From Hymenobacter radiodurans (GTDB lineage Bacteria; Bacteroidota; Bacteroidia; Cytophagales; Hymenobacteraceae), in the NCBI RefSeq assembly GCF_004355185.1, contig NZ_CP037922.1, positions 1 to 64,000 on the forward strand: 64,000 bases of DNA. The letters are read 5' to 3'. Shown here one piece after another: positions 53,633-62,250 of this stretch (its first letter is position 1; each line of letters starts with the position of its first letter). A program made the position numbers and the translations under genes. The notes below the pieces were generated by a model. It did no database searches, was not told where the DNA came from, and saw only the letters and a list, made by a program, of their open reading frames with translations.

Positions 53633-54490
53633 ATGGAGATACTGCAATCGGCCGCCGCGTTGCAAGCCCAAACTGAAAAATGGCGCCGTGAAGGTCAACG
53701 CATTGGCTTAGTGCCTACTATGGGCGCTTTACATGATGGTCACCTGCGACTTGTACAAGCCGCCGCCGCTGAAAACGACGTAGTAGTAGTCAGTATTTTC
53801 GTTAATCCGACTCAGTTCAACAACCCCGACGACTTTCGGCTCTATCCGCGCCTGCCCGAAGCTGACGCTGCTTTGCTCGGGCCGGCTGGCTGCACAGCCC
53901 TATTCTTGCCCTCAGTAGAGGAAATGTATCCTGAGCAGAGCAAGCTACGCTTCGATTTTGGCTCTCTGGAGCAAGTGATGGAAGGGGCCCACCGTCCTGG
54001 TCATTTTAATGGGGTAGCCACGGTAGTAAGCAAGTTGTTTCACCTGAGTCGCCCCCATCGGGCATATTTTGGCCAGAAGGACTTGCAGCAAGTTGCCATC
54101 ATTCGCCAGCTGGTTGCTGACTTGTCATTTGATTTGGAGCTTATCACTTTCCCTACCGTTCGCGAGGCTGATGGCCTAGCTATGTCCTCGCGCAATAGGC
54201 GGTTGTCGGTTGAGGCTCGAAAAAAAGCCCCCCAACTCTATAAAGCCCTACAATTGGGTGTTAGATTATTAGAAGAGAACCGGCCTGTAGCTAGTGTAAA
54301 GAATGAGGTGCTCCAATTTCTGGCAATGGAAGAAGCCATTACGCTGGAGTATTTTGAAATAGCTGATGCTCGCACCTTACAAACAGTAGAAGAACTTACA
54401 CAGCCTCAAGAGGTAGCTCTCTGCATTGCTGCATGGCTGGCAGAAGTGCGTTTGATTGATAATTTATTGATTAGTGCTAAAAGCCTATAG
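53633..54490 (+). CDS. panC: Pantothenate synthetase
   Basis: Condenses pantoate with beta-alanine using ATP, the last step of pantothenate synthesis. The 285-residue protein has the nucleotide motif LVPTMGALHDGHLRLVQ (HxGH) near residue 27, SIFVNPTQFN, the KDLQQVAIIRQL region after AYFGQKD, and the KMSKS-like SSRNRRLS near residue 185. panD, which supplies beta-alanine, lies 1.8 kb downstream beyond an inserted protease gene; coaX carries the pathway onward. An in-frame G6C word encodes KAPQL. Confidence 0.97.
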   Translation: MEILQSAAALQAQTEKWRREGQRIGLVPTMGALHDGHLRLVQAAAAENDVVVVSIFVNPTQFNNPDDFRLYPRLPEADAALLGPAGCTALFLPSVEEMYPEQSKLRFDFGSLEQVMEGAHRPGHFNGVATVVSKLFHLSRPHRAYFGQKDLQQVAIIRQLVADLSFDLELITFPTVREADGLAMSSRNRRLSVEARKKAPQLYKALQLGVRLLEENRPVASVKNEVLQFLAMEEAITLEYFEIADARTLQTVEELTQPQEVALCIAAWLAEVRLIDNLLISAKSL

Positions 54491-54626
54491 CGCAATACTA
54501 TAAAGCCCATACAAATCAATATATAGTAAAATTTAAAAGGAAAATTAATATTTTTTCTGCCAAATGGATTAGATTAAATATTATTTGAATTATGTTAGTG
54601 CATTGATAAATCATATAAACTCAAGC

Positions 54627-56152
54627 ATGAAGCACAAACACTTTACTCCCAAATTCCTTTCTTGTTTAGGTCTTGGCCTTCTTTTCACCTTTGGGTGCAG
54701 CAAAGAAGAACTGACTCCAAGCGAAAGCCTTAGCGCTAGCACTTCGCAGGAAGCAGCTTCTAACGCATCTAACTCCGCTAGACTGAGTTCTAACCACTAT
54801 ATCATTATTGCCTCCGGCGAAAGGTTGCCTGCGGATATTGCTGATAAGGCTAAGTCGGCTAACGGTACTGTAACTGCTCTGCTCGATGAAGTAGGTATCG
54901 CGTCGGCAACTTCTGATGATCCAGGCTTTGCGGCCAAGGCATCCAAAATTGCGGGTGTAAAGTCTGTTGTTAGAGATTTTACCTTTCAAGGATTTGACCC
55001 AGAAGCAGAGAAAGTAGTTGAAATCGATGCTACCTATGGCAATCCGCCAAAAAGCGGTGATAATGATACCTACTTTGATCTCCAGTGGGGCCATGATGCT
55101 ATCAATGCTCCGGAAGCGTGGAACGCTGGCTATCGGGGTAAAGGGGTTCGAGTAGCCGTTCTGGACTCAGGATTTGACTTGGATCATCGCGACTTGGCTC
55201 CAAATATTGATTTGGCGGCCAGCAAAAATTTTGTTCCTGGCGAAAAACTTAGCTATGCCCTTACAGGTGTAGGAAGCCATGGTACGCACACGGCCGGCAC
55301 CATTGGAGCTGCTGATAATGGACTGGGTATCATTGGTGTTGCTCCCGAGTCAAAGTTGATTTTAGTGAAAGTGCTGAGAGACTCTGGCTCCGGAAGCTTC
55401 TCTTGGATGCTTGAAGGTATTTTGCATGCTGTAAGCCAAGGCGCTGATGTAATTAACATGAGCTTAGGGGCTGGTATACCACGGAACGGCAAATACTTGG
55501 ATGATAACGGCACCCCAGACAATCCTGCGGATGACTTTGTTGTATCCGATACGAAAGCAACTCAAGAACTGATTGTTGCGATCAGTAAGGTAACGGCTTA
55601 CGCTGCCAAGCAAGGCGTAACGATTATCGCTGCAGCTGGTAACGATGGTATCGATGGCAACAAAGACCGTAACTTGGTTCAAATGCCCGCTGATGCACCC
55701 CACGTGATTTCTATCTCGGCTACCTCTCCTCGGGCTGGGCGCTTAATCCGCTTACCGCTAACCTTGACTTTTTGGCTACTTACTCCAACTACGGAACCTC
55801 GGAAATCGACTTCGCTGCTCCCGGTGGTGATACAGCTTATCCAGGTAACGAGATTGCTAAAATAGGCCCAATTACACAGTATGTGTATGTATTTGATCTT
55901 GTTTTCAGCACAGGTAGTAATCTGAATCCAGCTACTTCCTCCTACTATTGGTCAGCGGGTACCAGCATGGCTGCACCACACGCTGCTGGCGTAGCTGCAC
56001 TCATCGTTGGCAAAAATGGTGGTCAGATGGATCCAGCAAAAGTGGAAGCCGCTCTGCGCGCTTCAGCTGATGATTTGGGCAAACCAGGTCGTGATCCACA
56101 ATATGGTCATGGCCGCGTAAATGCTTATCGTGCAGTAGCTCCTGCTAACTAG
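54627..56152 (+). CDS. Subtilisin-like serine protease, S8 family (frame broken near 55730)
   Basis: An exported lipoprotein protease with signal ending LLFTFGC, a low-complexity Ser/Ala segment, an inhibitor-like propeptide region, and an S8 domain. The catalytic triad is seen as D in VAVLDSGFDLDHRD (near residue 180), H in GSHGTHTAG (near 216) and S in AGTSMAAPHAAG (near 444 in the other frame). As given, the frame breaks near 55730; a single missing base, perhaps a T in CTG, restores SPLGWALNPLTANLDFLATY. Unlike the other breaks this is not in a G/C run. The gene and its upstream spacer are much lower in GC than their neighbours and separate panC from panD, suggesting insertion. Confidence 0.88.
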
Positions 56153-56167
56153 GATAAGTAAGAGTAT

Positions 56168-56220
56168 AAAAAGCCCCCAGGCAAGCCAGTAGCAATACTA
56201 GGCTACCTGGGGGCTTTTTT
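56168..56220 (+). terminator. Terminator after the subtilase gene
   Basis: AAAAAGCCCCCAGG...CCTGGGGGCTTTTTT with extra inner pairing (GCC...GGC). It is another five-C inverted pair of motif type. Confidence 0.8.
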
Positions 56221-56288
56221 GTGAAGCGGTAGTAAGCTGTCGGTTATCAGCAGAAAGCGAGTCGATGGCACAATCAGGCCCGAACCCT

Positions 56289-56296
56289 TATCTTTG
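56289..56296 (+). promoter_or_regulatory. -7 box of panD
   Basis: TATCTTTG, an exact TAnnTTTG match, lies 29 bases before the ATG at 56326. panD is thus transcribed independently of panC. Confidence 0.6.
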
Positions 56297-56325
56297 CCGC
56301 CCTTATTTCACCCGCATTCTTTCTC

Positions 56326-56673
56326 ATGCATATCGAGGTTCTAAAGTCTAAAATACACCGCGCTAAAGTCACGCAGGCCGAACTGCATTACGTAGGCAGC
56401 GTCACCATCGACGAGGACCTGCTCGACGCTGCCAACATGGTAGAAAACGAGAAAGTGACGATAGTTAACGTGAATAACGGCGAGCGATTTGAAACCTATA
56501 CCATTCGTGGGGAGCGCGGCTCGGGTATGGTGTGCCTCAATGGGCCTGCTGCCCGCCGCGTAGCCGTAGGCGATATCGTTATCATCTTTTCATACGCCCT
56601 CATCGACTTTGCGGAGGCGCGTGCGCACAAGCCCACGCTTGTCTTCCCCGATCAGCATAACCGGTTAGTGTAG
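56326..56673 (+). CDS. panD: Aspartate 1-decarboxylase
   Basis: Pyruvoyl enzyme that turns aspartate into beta-alanine for pantothenate. The 115-residue proenzyme has the self-cleavage site G24-S25 in [13 protein letters not shown], and the further family text [20 protein letters not shown] near residue 68. It normally forms a pair with panC; here the two are 1.8 kb apart with a protease gene between. Its own -7 box suggests separate expression. It is followed 70 bases later by the UPF0104 gene. Confidence 0.95.
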   Translation: MHIEVLKSKIHRAKVTQAELHYVGSVTIDEDLLDAANMVENEKVTIVNVNNGERFETYTIRGERGSGMVCLNGPAARRVAVGDIVIIFSYALIDFAEARAHKPTLVFPDQHNRLV

Positions 56674-56743
56674 CTCAACTAGCTGTTCGTTCTTATGTCT
56701 TGAGGAATGATCAGCCAGTTAATTATTTAACAAGTCAAGCAGC

Positions 56744-57796
56744 ATGAAGCAACTGCTCTCTATACTCAAGTACGCACTGTTGGTGTCCTTATCGGGGTTG
56801 CTGATGTGGTATGCCGTGCGGGGGCAGGACCTAAGCCGTATCGGCGAATATGTACGTGGGGCCAATTATTTCTGGCTGCTTGTCACCATGGCTATATCCG
56901 TATTGGGATATCTGAGCCGCGCTTACCGGTGGAAAATGCAGATAGACCCCACCGGCTATAAAGCCTCCTATTGGGATGTATATCATGCCATGATGGTGGG
57001 CTACCTCGCGAATATGGTACTGCCCCGCATGGGGGAAGTGATTCGCTGCTCCGTGCTGCGTCGGAGTAGTGGCGTACCTGTGCAAATATCGTTGGGTACC
57101 GTTATCGCGGAGCGCTTCATTGATGTGCTGATGCTTTTAGGGCTGTTGGGAGTCACGCTGCTATTGGAGTTTGATAAATTCTGGTCGTTTGTAATGGGCT
57201 TGCTAACTGATAACTATGAGTCATTTGCGGCCTACCGAACTACCTTGCTGGCTATTGCTGGCATTTCATTGCTTTTGCTATTGCTGGCAGTGTACGCCCT
57301 CGTTAGGAATCTGGAAAGGCTGCGTCAGAATGCGTTTTTCAACCGGATTGTTGGACTGGCAAAGGGGTTATTGTCGGGTATATTTAGTGTGCTGAAGCTC
57401 GAGAATAAAGGTGTGTTTTTGCTGCATACGCTCTTCACCTGGCTGGTTTATTATCTGATGGATTACCTAGCCTTTTTCGCCTTTCCTGAAACTTATAACC
57501 TAAGCATGATGGCTGCCTTGGCGGTGCTCACCTTCGGGGCATTTGGGATGGCGGCACCGGTATCAGGCGGTATCGGCACATTTCACGTAATGGTGCAGGC
57601 TACGCTGCTTGTGTATGGTGTTTCAAAGGAAGCGGGCATTGCATATGCGCTGGTAGTACACGGCTCTCAAACCCTATTGGTCGTCCTAATGGGTGGAATA
57701 AGCTTTGTGTGGAGTATGATAAAATCAGGTCGGATAGCCCGCCGTAGCGCCATATCTTTAGCCGTAGCTACAACTGCCGATGTGGAGCAAGGATAA
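56744..57796 (+). CDS. UPF0104 / YbhN-like lysylphosphatidylglycerol synthase-type membrane protein
   Basis: A 350-residue polytopic protein (about 8 helices) of the LPG-synthase transmembrane/UPF0104 family. Typical text: GANYFWLLVTMAISVLGYLS then RAYRWKMQI, LANMVLPRMGEVIRCSVLRR near residue 95, and GGIGTFHVMVQATLL near residue 285. The function of the Bacteroidota family is unknown; flippase-like or lipid-modifying roles have been proposed for relatives. It overlaps rfaE2 by 17 bases, indicating coupled translation. Confidence 0.87.
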   Translation: MKQLLSILKYALLVSLSGLLMWYAVRGQDLSRIGEYVRGANYFWLLVTMAISVLGYLSRAYRWKMQIDPTGYKASYWDVYHAMMVGYLANMVLPRMGEVIRCSVLRRSSGVPVQISLGTVIAERFIDVLMLLGLLGVTLLLEFDKFWSFVMGLLTDNYESFAAYRTTLLAIAGISLLLLLLAVYALVRNLERLRQNAFFNRIVGLAKGLLSGIFSVLKLENKGVFLLHTLFTWLVYYLMDYLAFFAFPETYNLSMMAALAVLTFGAFGMAAPVSGGIGTFHVMVQATLLVYGVSKEAGIAYALVVHGSQTLLVVLMGGISFVWSMIKSGRIARRSAISLAVATTADVEQG

Positions 57797-58262
57797 AGTT
57801 ATTGATCGTAATAATGTAGCACCATTGCTGGAGCAGTGGCGCACGGAGGGCCGCCCGGTGGTTTTTACCAATGGCTGCTTCGACTTGCTTCATCTGGGAC
57901 ACGTCGATTATCTGGAGAGGGCGCGTCACTTAGGTGGAGCACTGGTGGTGGGTCTGAATACCGACGCTTCTGTCAGTTGTTTGAAGCCTGGAAGGCCGCT
58001 GCAAGACGAAATGTCACGGGCACGCATCCTGGCGTCCCTTTTGTTCGTCGATGCCGTAGTGCTGTTCGATGAGCCTACGCCGCTGGCCCTGATTGAATTG
58101 ATCAAGCCCGACATTCTGGTGAAGGGCGATGACTATGCAATCAGTGGAATTGTCGGCCACGAATTTGTGTTGAGTAGTGGCGGGCAGGTACTTACCGTAC
58201 CGCTCGTAGCCGGCTACAGTACCACGCGGATCGTGGAGCGCATACGTCAGCTTCCTTCTTAA
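57780..58262 (+). CDS. rfaE2: D-glycero-beta-D-manno-heptose 1-phosphate adenylyltransferase
   Basis: A 160-residue nucleotidyltransferase that activates heptose-1-phosphate with ATP to make ADP-heptose for the LPS core. Motifs: VFTNGCFDLLHLGHVDYLER (HxGH, near residue 35), VGLNTDASVSCLKPGRP and ILVKGDDYAISGIVGHE. It corresponds to the C-terminal half of HldE, separate here as usual in Bacteroidota. It overlaps the UPF0104 gene by 17 bases. Confidence 0.93.
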   Translation: MWSKDKVIDRNNVAPLLEQWRTEGRPVVFTNGCFDLLHLGHVDYLERARHLGGALVVGLNTDASVSCLKPGRPLQDEMSRARILASLLFVDAVVLFDEPTPLALIELIKPDILVKGDDYAISGIVGHEFVLSSGGQVLTVPLVAGYSTTRIVERIRQLPS

Positions 58263-58285
58263 CTTTTACTTTTCTCTCCAAGCCC

Positions 58286-58963
58286 ATGTATTTATTCCTC
58301 ATTCTGGCGATGGTTGTAAGCTGGCTGATTCAGTGGCGCTTGCGCAGCAAGTTCTCTGAATACGCCAAGATAGGTCTGCAATCAGGCTTGTCCGGTAAGC
58401 AAATAGCCGAGCTTATGCTCGCTGATCATGGCATTACCGATGTGCGCGTTATTTCTACCGAAGGCCGTTTGACCGACCATTATAACCCCGCTGATAAGAC
58501 CGTAAACCTGAGCGAGGCCGTGTATGAAGAGCGTTCGGCAGCGGCAGCAGCAGTTGCCGCCCACGAGTGCGGGCACGCCGTGCAGCACGCTACGGCCTAC
58601 AGCATGTTGCAGTTCCGCTCCGCTATGGTGCCCGCTTTGAGCGCCGTATCGAAGTTTATGCCTTTCATTCTCATTGCGGGTGTATTCATGATCAACACCT
58701 CTATGATTCCGCTGGGTATAGGCATTGCGTTATTCGCTCTCACTACCTTGTTTTCCTTCGTTACGCTGCCAGTTGAATTTGATGCTTCGAAACGCGCGCT
58801 GGCCTGGATTGACAAGCGGGGTATCGTGACAACCTCAGAGCATGCTATGGCCAAAGATGCTCTTTGGTGGGCTGCCATGACGTACGTTGTAGCTGCTCTC
58901 AGTTCCCTAGCAACGCTGCTTTACTACGTTAGCATCTTCATGGGTGGCCGCAGCCGCGACTAA
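58286..58963 (+). CDS. Zinc metallopeptidase, YugP-like membrane protein
   Basis: A 225-residue membrane protein of the YugP/putative neutral zinc metallopeptidase family. It opens with a membrane helix (MYLFLILAMVVSWLIQW), then a conserved soluble stretch with the zinc motif AAHECGHAVQHATAYSML near residue 90, and three further helices (FMPFILIAGVFMINTSMIPL then GIGIALFALTTLFSFVTLP). Function is unknown. It completes the panD/UPF0104/rfaE2 group, with a terminator after it. Confidence 0.88.
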   Translation: MYLFLILAMVVSWLIQWRLRSKFSEYAKIGLQSGLSGKQIAELMLADHGITDVRVISTEGRLTDHYNPADKTVNLSEAVYEERSAAAAAVAAHECGHAVQHATAYSMLQFRSAMVPALSAVSKFMPFILIAGVFMINTSMIPLGIGIALFALTTLFSFVTLPVEFDASKRALAWIDKRGIVTTSEHAMAKDALWWAAMTYVVAALSSLATLLYYVSIFMGGRSRD

Positions 58964-58999
58964 CTTGATGATTGATTGCGCTAAGTAGATTCGTATACT

Positions 59000-59031
59000 A
59001 AAAAAGCCCCCAATATCTTTGGGGGCTTTTT
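59000..59031 (+). terminator. Terminator after the zinc peptidase gene
   Basis: AAAAAAGCCCCCAATATCTT, then TGGGGGCTTTTT, forms a hairpin with a five-C/five-G core. Confidence 0.85.
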
Positions 59032-59131
59032 AACATTTTAAGCTAGACATTTGTATCACTCAGTCAGTTATTCATGTGGCCAAGTCGCACTCAAATGAGC
59101 GTAACTTGCCCGTCTCTGCCCAGTTAGTGCT

Positions 59132-59139
59132 TACCTTTC
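59132..59139 (+). promoter_or_regulatory. -7 box of the acyl-CoA dehydrogenase gene
   Basis: TACCTTTC, one base from consensus, lies 31 bases before the ATG at 59171. Confidence 0.45.
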
Positions 59140-59170
59140 CACCCACGTTTCCCACCCAAGCTTTTTACGA

Positions 59171-60310
59171 ATGGATTTTCAGTTCACCGAAGAACAACTA
59201 GCCGTACAAGCGGCTGCCCGCGACTTTGCCCAATCCGAACTTTGGGCCGGCGTAATCGAGCGCGACGAACACCAAAAGTTTCCTGCCGAGCAAATCAAGA
59301 AGATGGGCGAGCTCGGCTTTATGGGCATGATGGTCAGCCCTGAGTACGGCGGCGGCGGCATGGATACGGTGTCCTACGTGCTGGCGATGGAGGAAATCTC
59401 GAAAGTAGATGCCTCTTGCTCAGTTATTATGTCGGTGAACAACTCGCTGGTATGCTGGGGCTTAGAGAAGTACGGCACGGAAGAGCAGAAGCAGAAATAC
59501 CTGCCTCGCCTCACCAGTGGCGAAATCATTGGCGCCTTCTGCCTTTCTGAGCCAGAAGCGGGCTCGGATGCTACCATGCAGCGCACTACCGCTGAGGACA
59601 AAGGCGACCATTATCTGCTCAACGGTACCAAAAACTGGATTACCAACGGCTCAACGGCCTCGGTGTATCTGGTCATTGCCCAAACTAATCCTGAGCTAAA
59701 GCATCGCGGCATCAACGCCCTTATTGTGGAGAAAGACATGCCCGGTTTCGTGGTGGGTCTGAAAGAAAACAAGCTGGGCATCCGCGGCTCCGACACGCAC
59801 TCCCTCATGTTTACGGACGTGAAAGTGCCTAAGGAGAACCGCATTGGCGAAGATGGTTTCGGCTTCAAGTTCGCCATGCAGGTCCTTGCTGGCGGTCGTA
59901 TCGGTATTGCGGCTCAAGCACTGGGTATTGCTTCTGGTGCTTTTGAGTTAGCCCTGAAATACTCCAAAGAGCGCAAAGCATTTGGGGTTGAAATATCTAA
60001 GCATCAGGCTATTCAGTTCAAGCTGGCTGACATGGCTACCAACATTGATGCAGCTCGTCTGCTGTGCCTGCAAGCCGCCCAAGACAAGGACAACCACGTT
60101 GATTATGCGAAGTCAGGTGCTATGGCCAAGCTGTTTGCCTCAAAAGTAGCCATGGACACAACGGCAGAAGCTGTGCAAGTACATGGAGGCTACGGCTTTG
60201 TGAAAGAATTCCATGTAGAGCGCTTCTACCGCGACGCAAAAATCACTCAGATTTATGAAGGAACTTCCGAGATTCAGAAAATTGTAATCTCGCGGGAATT
60301 ATTAAAATAA
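59171..60310 (+). CDS. Acyl-CoA dehydrogenase
   Basis: A 379-residue FAD enzyme oxidising acyl-CoA to enoyl-CoA in fatty-acid or branched-chain degradation. Signatures: GAFCLSEPEAGSDATMQRTT near residue 118, with the FAD-binding GTKNWITNG after it, and near the C-terminus QVHGGYGFVKEFHVERFYRD then QIYEGTSEIQ, including the catalytic glutamate (EGTSE) of short-chain-type enzymes. The gene is monocistronic with its own promoter and terminator. No G6C word occurs in it. Confidence 0.96.
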   Translation: MDFQFTEEQLAVQAAARDFAQSELWAGVIERDEHQKFPAEQIKKMGELGFMGMMVSPEYGGGGMDTVSYVLAMEEISKVDASCSVIMSVNNSLVCWGLEKYGTEEQKQKYLPRLTSGEIIGAFCLSEPEAGSDATMQRTTAEDKGDHYLLNGTKNWITNGSTASVYLVIAQTNPELKHRGINALIVEKDMPGFVVGLKENKLGIRGSDTHSLMFTDVKVPKENRIGEDGFGFKFAMQVLAGGRIGIAAQALGIASGAFELALKYSKERKAFGVEISKHQAIQFKLADMATNIDAARLLCLQAAQDKDNHVDYAKSGAMAKLFASKVAMDTTAEAVQVHGGYGFVKEFHVERFYRDAKITQIYEGTSEIQKIVISRELLK

Positions 60311-60345
60311 GAAGTTCATAGCTTAAAATTCAGATTATTTGCATT

Positions 60346-60376
60346 AAACCCAGTCAGAAAATGACTGGGTTTTTCG
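60346..60376 (+). terminator. Terminator of the acyl-CoA dehydrogenase gene
   Basis: AAACCCAGTCA-GAAAA-TGACTGGGTTTTT is a perfect hairpin with a T-run. Confidence 0.9.
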
Positions 60377-60467
60377 TTATTGTGAATTTTTATATGTTGT
60401 TTTGCATTGTCTACGTTTAGACGACTGTGCGGCCCCCTAGATATCCCTACCCAAAACATCCCCGAAT

Positions 60468-61391
60468 ATGGAAGATTACAATAAAGTGATTGAATCGCTT
60501 GGTGTACGTTACATCAAGGCGAAGAACCTGGTATTGCAACAGCCGTTTACGGTGCGCAATTATTATGATGTTGGTAACAATCTGATATTACTGCACAAAG
60601 GCCATATTGCCTTTGGCGATGAGGAGCAAGCAGTAGAAGAAGGTGAAATGCTGTTCATTCCCGGTGGGCGCGCTACAAAAGTGAACTACGGCGGCTCGGG
60701 GGGCAAATTGATCACCAACGACGACCTGATAAGCAATAAGGATAAGTTTTTCCATTCCAACTCTGACCTCGACCTCATTGGCGACGCAGAGGAGAGCCAT
60801 AGCCACGTAAGCTTTGAGGCCAAGGTATTTGACTCGGTCAACTTCTTTGCCTCGCTGGATGTGCCGGCCTTCCTGATTACGAATAACTCCAAGCTGGCTA
60901 ACCTAGTCATTAAGGTAGTAGAGGAGAGCTTGCAGGAACTGCCCGGTCGTGAGCGTCTGATCACGATTTACACCGAGAACATTGTAGTCGAAATCGTGCG
61001 CTACATCTTGAAAAACAAGATGTTTGTGGAGCAACTGGCTACCAACAGTACCTACTTCAAGGATCCACGCCTGATTGACCTGTTCAACTACATTAAGGAG
61101 AACATTGGTGGCGACTTGTCCAATAAAGTCCTGTCGAGCGTGGCCAACGTATCGGAAGACTATGTAGGCCAGTACTTCAAGATGCTGACCGGCATCAACC
61201 CACAGGACTACATCGAATACCAGCGCATGGAGCGCGCCGTATTCCTGCTTCGCACTACCAAGAAGAGCATCCGCGACATTGGTAAGGAAGTAGGCTACAA
61301 GGACACGGCTTACTTCTGCCGTCGCTTTAAAATGATGTTCGGTATTCCAGCTGGCAAGATGCGCCGCCGCGAGTCAGCGATGAATATCTAA
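60468..61391 (+). CDS. AraC family transcriptional regulator
   Basis: A 307-residue regulator with an N-terminal sensor (cupin-like text GHIAFGDEEQAVEEGEMLFI) and a C-terminal double HTH: DLSNKVLSSVANVSEDYVGQ then YFKMLTGINPQDYIEYQRME, and RDIGKEVGYKDTAYFCRRFK then MMFGIPAGKMR. By family it activates or represses genes in response to a small molecule; the target is unknown. An in-frame G6C word encodes SGGKL within the sensor domain. Confidence 0.92.
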   Translation: MEDYNKVIESLGVRYIKAKNLVLQQPFTVRNYYDVGNNLILLHKGHIAFGDEEQAVEEGEMLFIPGGRATKVNYGGSGGKLITNDDLISNKDKFFHSNSDLDLIGDAEESHSHVSFEAKVFDSVNFFASLDVPAFLITNNSKLANLVIKVVEESLQELPGRERLITIYTENIVVEIVRYILKNKMFVEQLATNSTYFKDPRLIDLFNYIKENIGGDLSNKVLSSVANVSEDYVGQYFKMLTGINPQDYIEYQRMERAVFLLRTTKKSIRDIGKEVGYKDTAYFCRRFKMMFGIPAGKMRRRESAMNI

Positions 61392-61408
61392 TTACAGCTT
61401 ATAACCAG

Positions 61409-61447
61409 CAAAAAAGCCCCCAGACCTAGGTCTGGGGGGCTTTTTTG
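61409..61447 (+). terminator. Terminator of the AraC gene
   Basis: AAAAAAGCCCCCAGACC and GGTCTGGGGGGCTTTTTT form an almost perfect hairpin; the downstream arm is an intact G6C word. Confidence 0.85.
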
Positions 61448-61482
61448 CTGTAATGCCAACAGCTTTTTTCTAAAGAGGCACT

Positions 61483-62250
61483 TTATACCGTATCCAGCAC
61501 TGCGTTGAAGTTCTGAATAACCCTAGACACCTCGCACAAGAACTGGGGGGCTTTTTCAATCTGATTACCGACCACGATAACGTCGGCACCGGCCTCTAGA
61601 GCTGCCTGCGCTTTGTCCGTCGTGTTGATGCCGCCGCCCACTATTACGGGCACTTCTACCGCTTCCCGCACCGCCTGAATCATCGCTGGAGTAATGGGAT
61701 ACATGGCGCCGCTGCCACCATCAAGATACATCAGGCGCAGCCCGAGTTGCTCGCCAGCCATGGCCGTACAGGCCGCAATGCTGGGCTTATCGTAGGGTAG
61801 GGGCGTAGTCCCGCTCATATAGCTGGCGGTAGTCTGTCGGCCGGTATCTACGAGCATATAGCCAGTAGGCAAAATCTCAAGGTTGCTAGCCCTCAGCAAC
61901 GGCGCTGCCACTACATGTTGGCCAATCAGGAAATCGGGGTTGCGACCCGAAATAAGCGACAACAACAGAATTCCGTCGGCTTGAGTGTCTAAGTGCAGAC
62001 TATGACTCGGAAACAGCAGTACGGGCACCGTGCTGTTACTTTTAATAAAAAATATGAGCGACGCCTGGTGAGCATTCATCACCAGGCTGCCGCCCACAAA
62101 AAAGTAATCGATAGGATGAGCCTCGCTCAGTGCTAGCAAATGCCGACAGCCGGCCTCGTCCAGTTGGTCGGGGTCGAGGAGCACAGCCAGTGATTTCTGG
62201 CCGCGCTGACGGCGGTTGCTAAGCGTTTCATAGAGACTGCTGTGGCGCAT
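61483..62250 (-). CDS. Geranylgeranylglyceryl/heptaprenylglyceryl phosphate synthase family (PcrB-like)
   Basis: A 255-residue TIM-barrel protein of the GGGP/PcrB family, which joins a polyprenyl diphosphate to glycerol-1-phosphate. Seen features: SLAVLLDPDQLDEAG, PIDYFFVGGSLVMN, LPTGYMLVDTGRQTTASYMSG, LMYLDGGSGA and PVIVGGGINTTDKAQAALEAG then ADVIVVGN. Members exist in Bacteroidota, where the lipid product is poorly understood. The start at 62250 overlaps the upstream gene by 23 bases, indicating coupled translation. An in-frame G6C word encodes KAPQFL. Confidence 0.88.
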   Translation of the reverse strand: MRHSSLYETLSNRRQRGQKSLAVLLDPDQLDEAGCRHLLALSEAHPIDYFFVGGSLVMNAHQASLIFFIKSNSTVPVLLFPSHSLHLDTQADGILLLSLISGRNPDFLIGQHVVAAPLLRASNLEILPTGYMLVDTGRQTTASYMSGTTPLPYDKPSIAACTAMAGEQLGLRLMYLDGGSGAMYPITPAMIQAVREAVEVPVIVGGGINTTDKAQAALEAGADVIVVGNQIEKAPQFLCEVSRVIQNFNAVLDTV

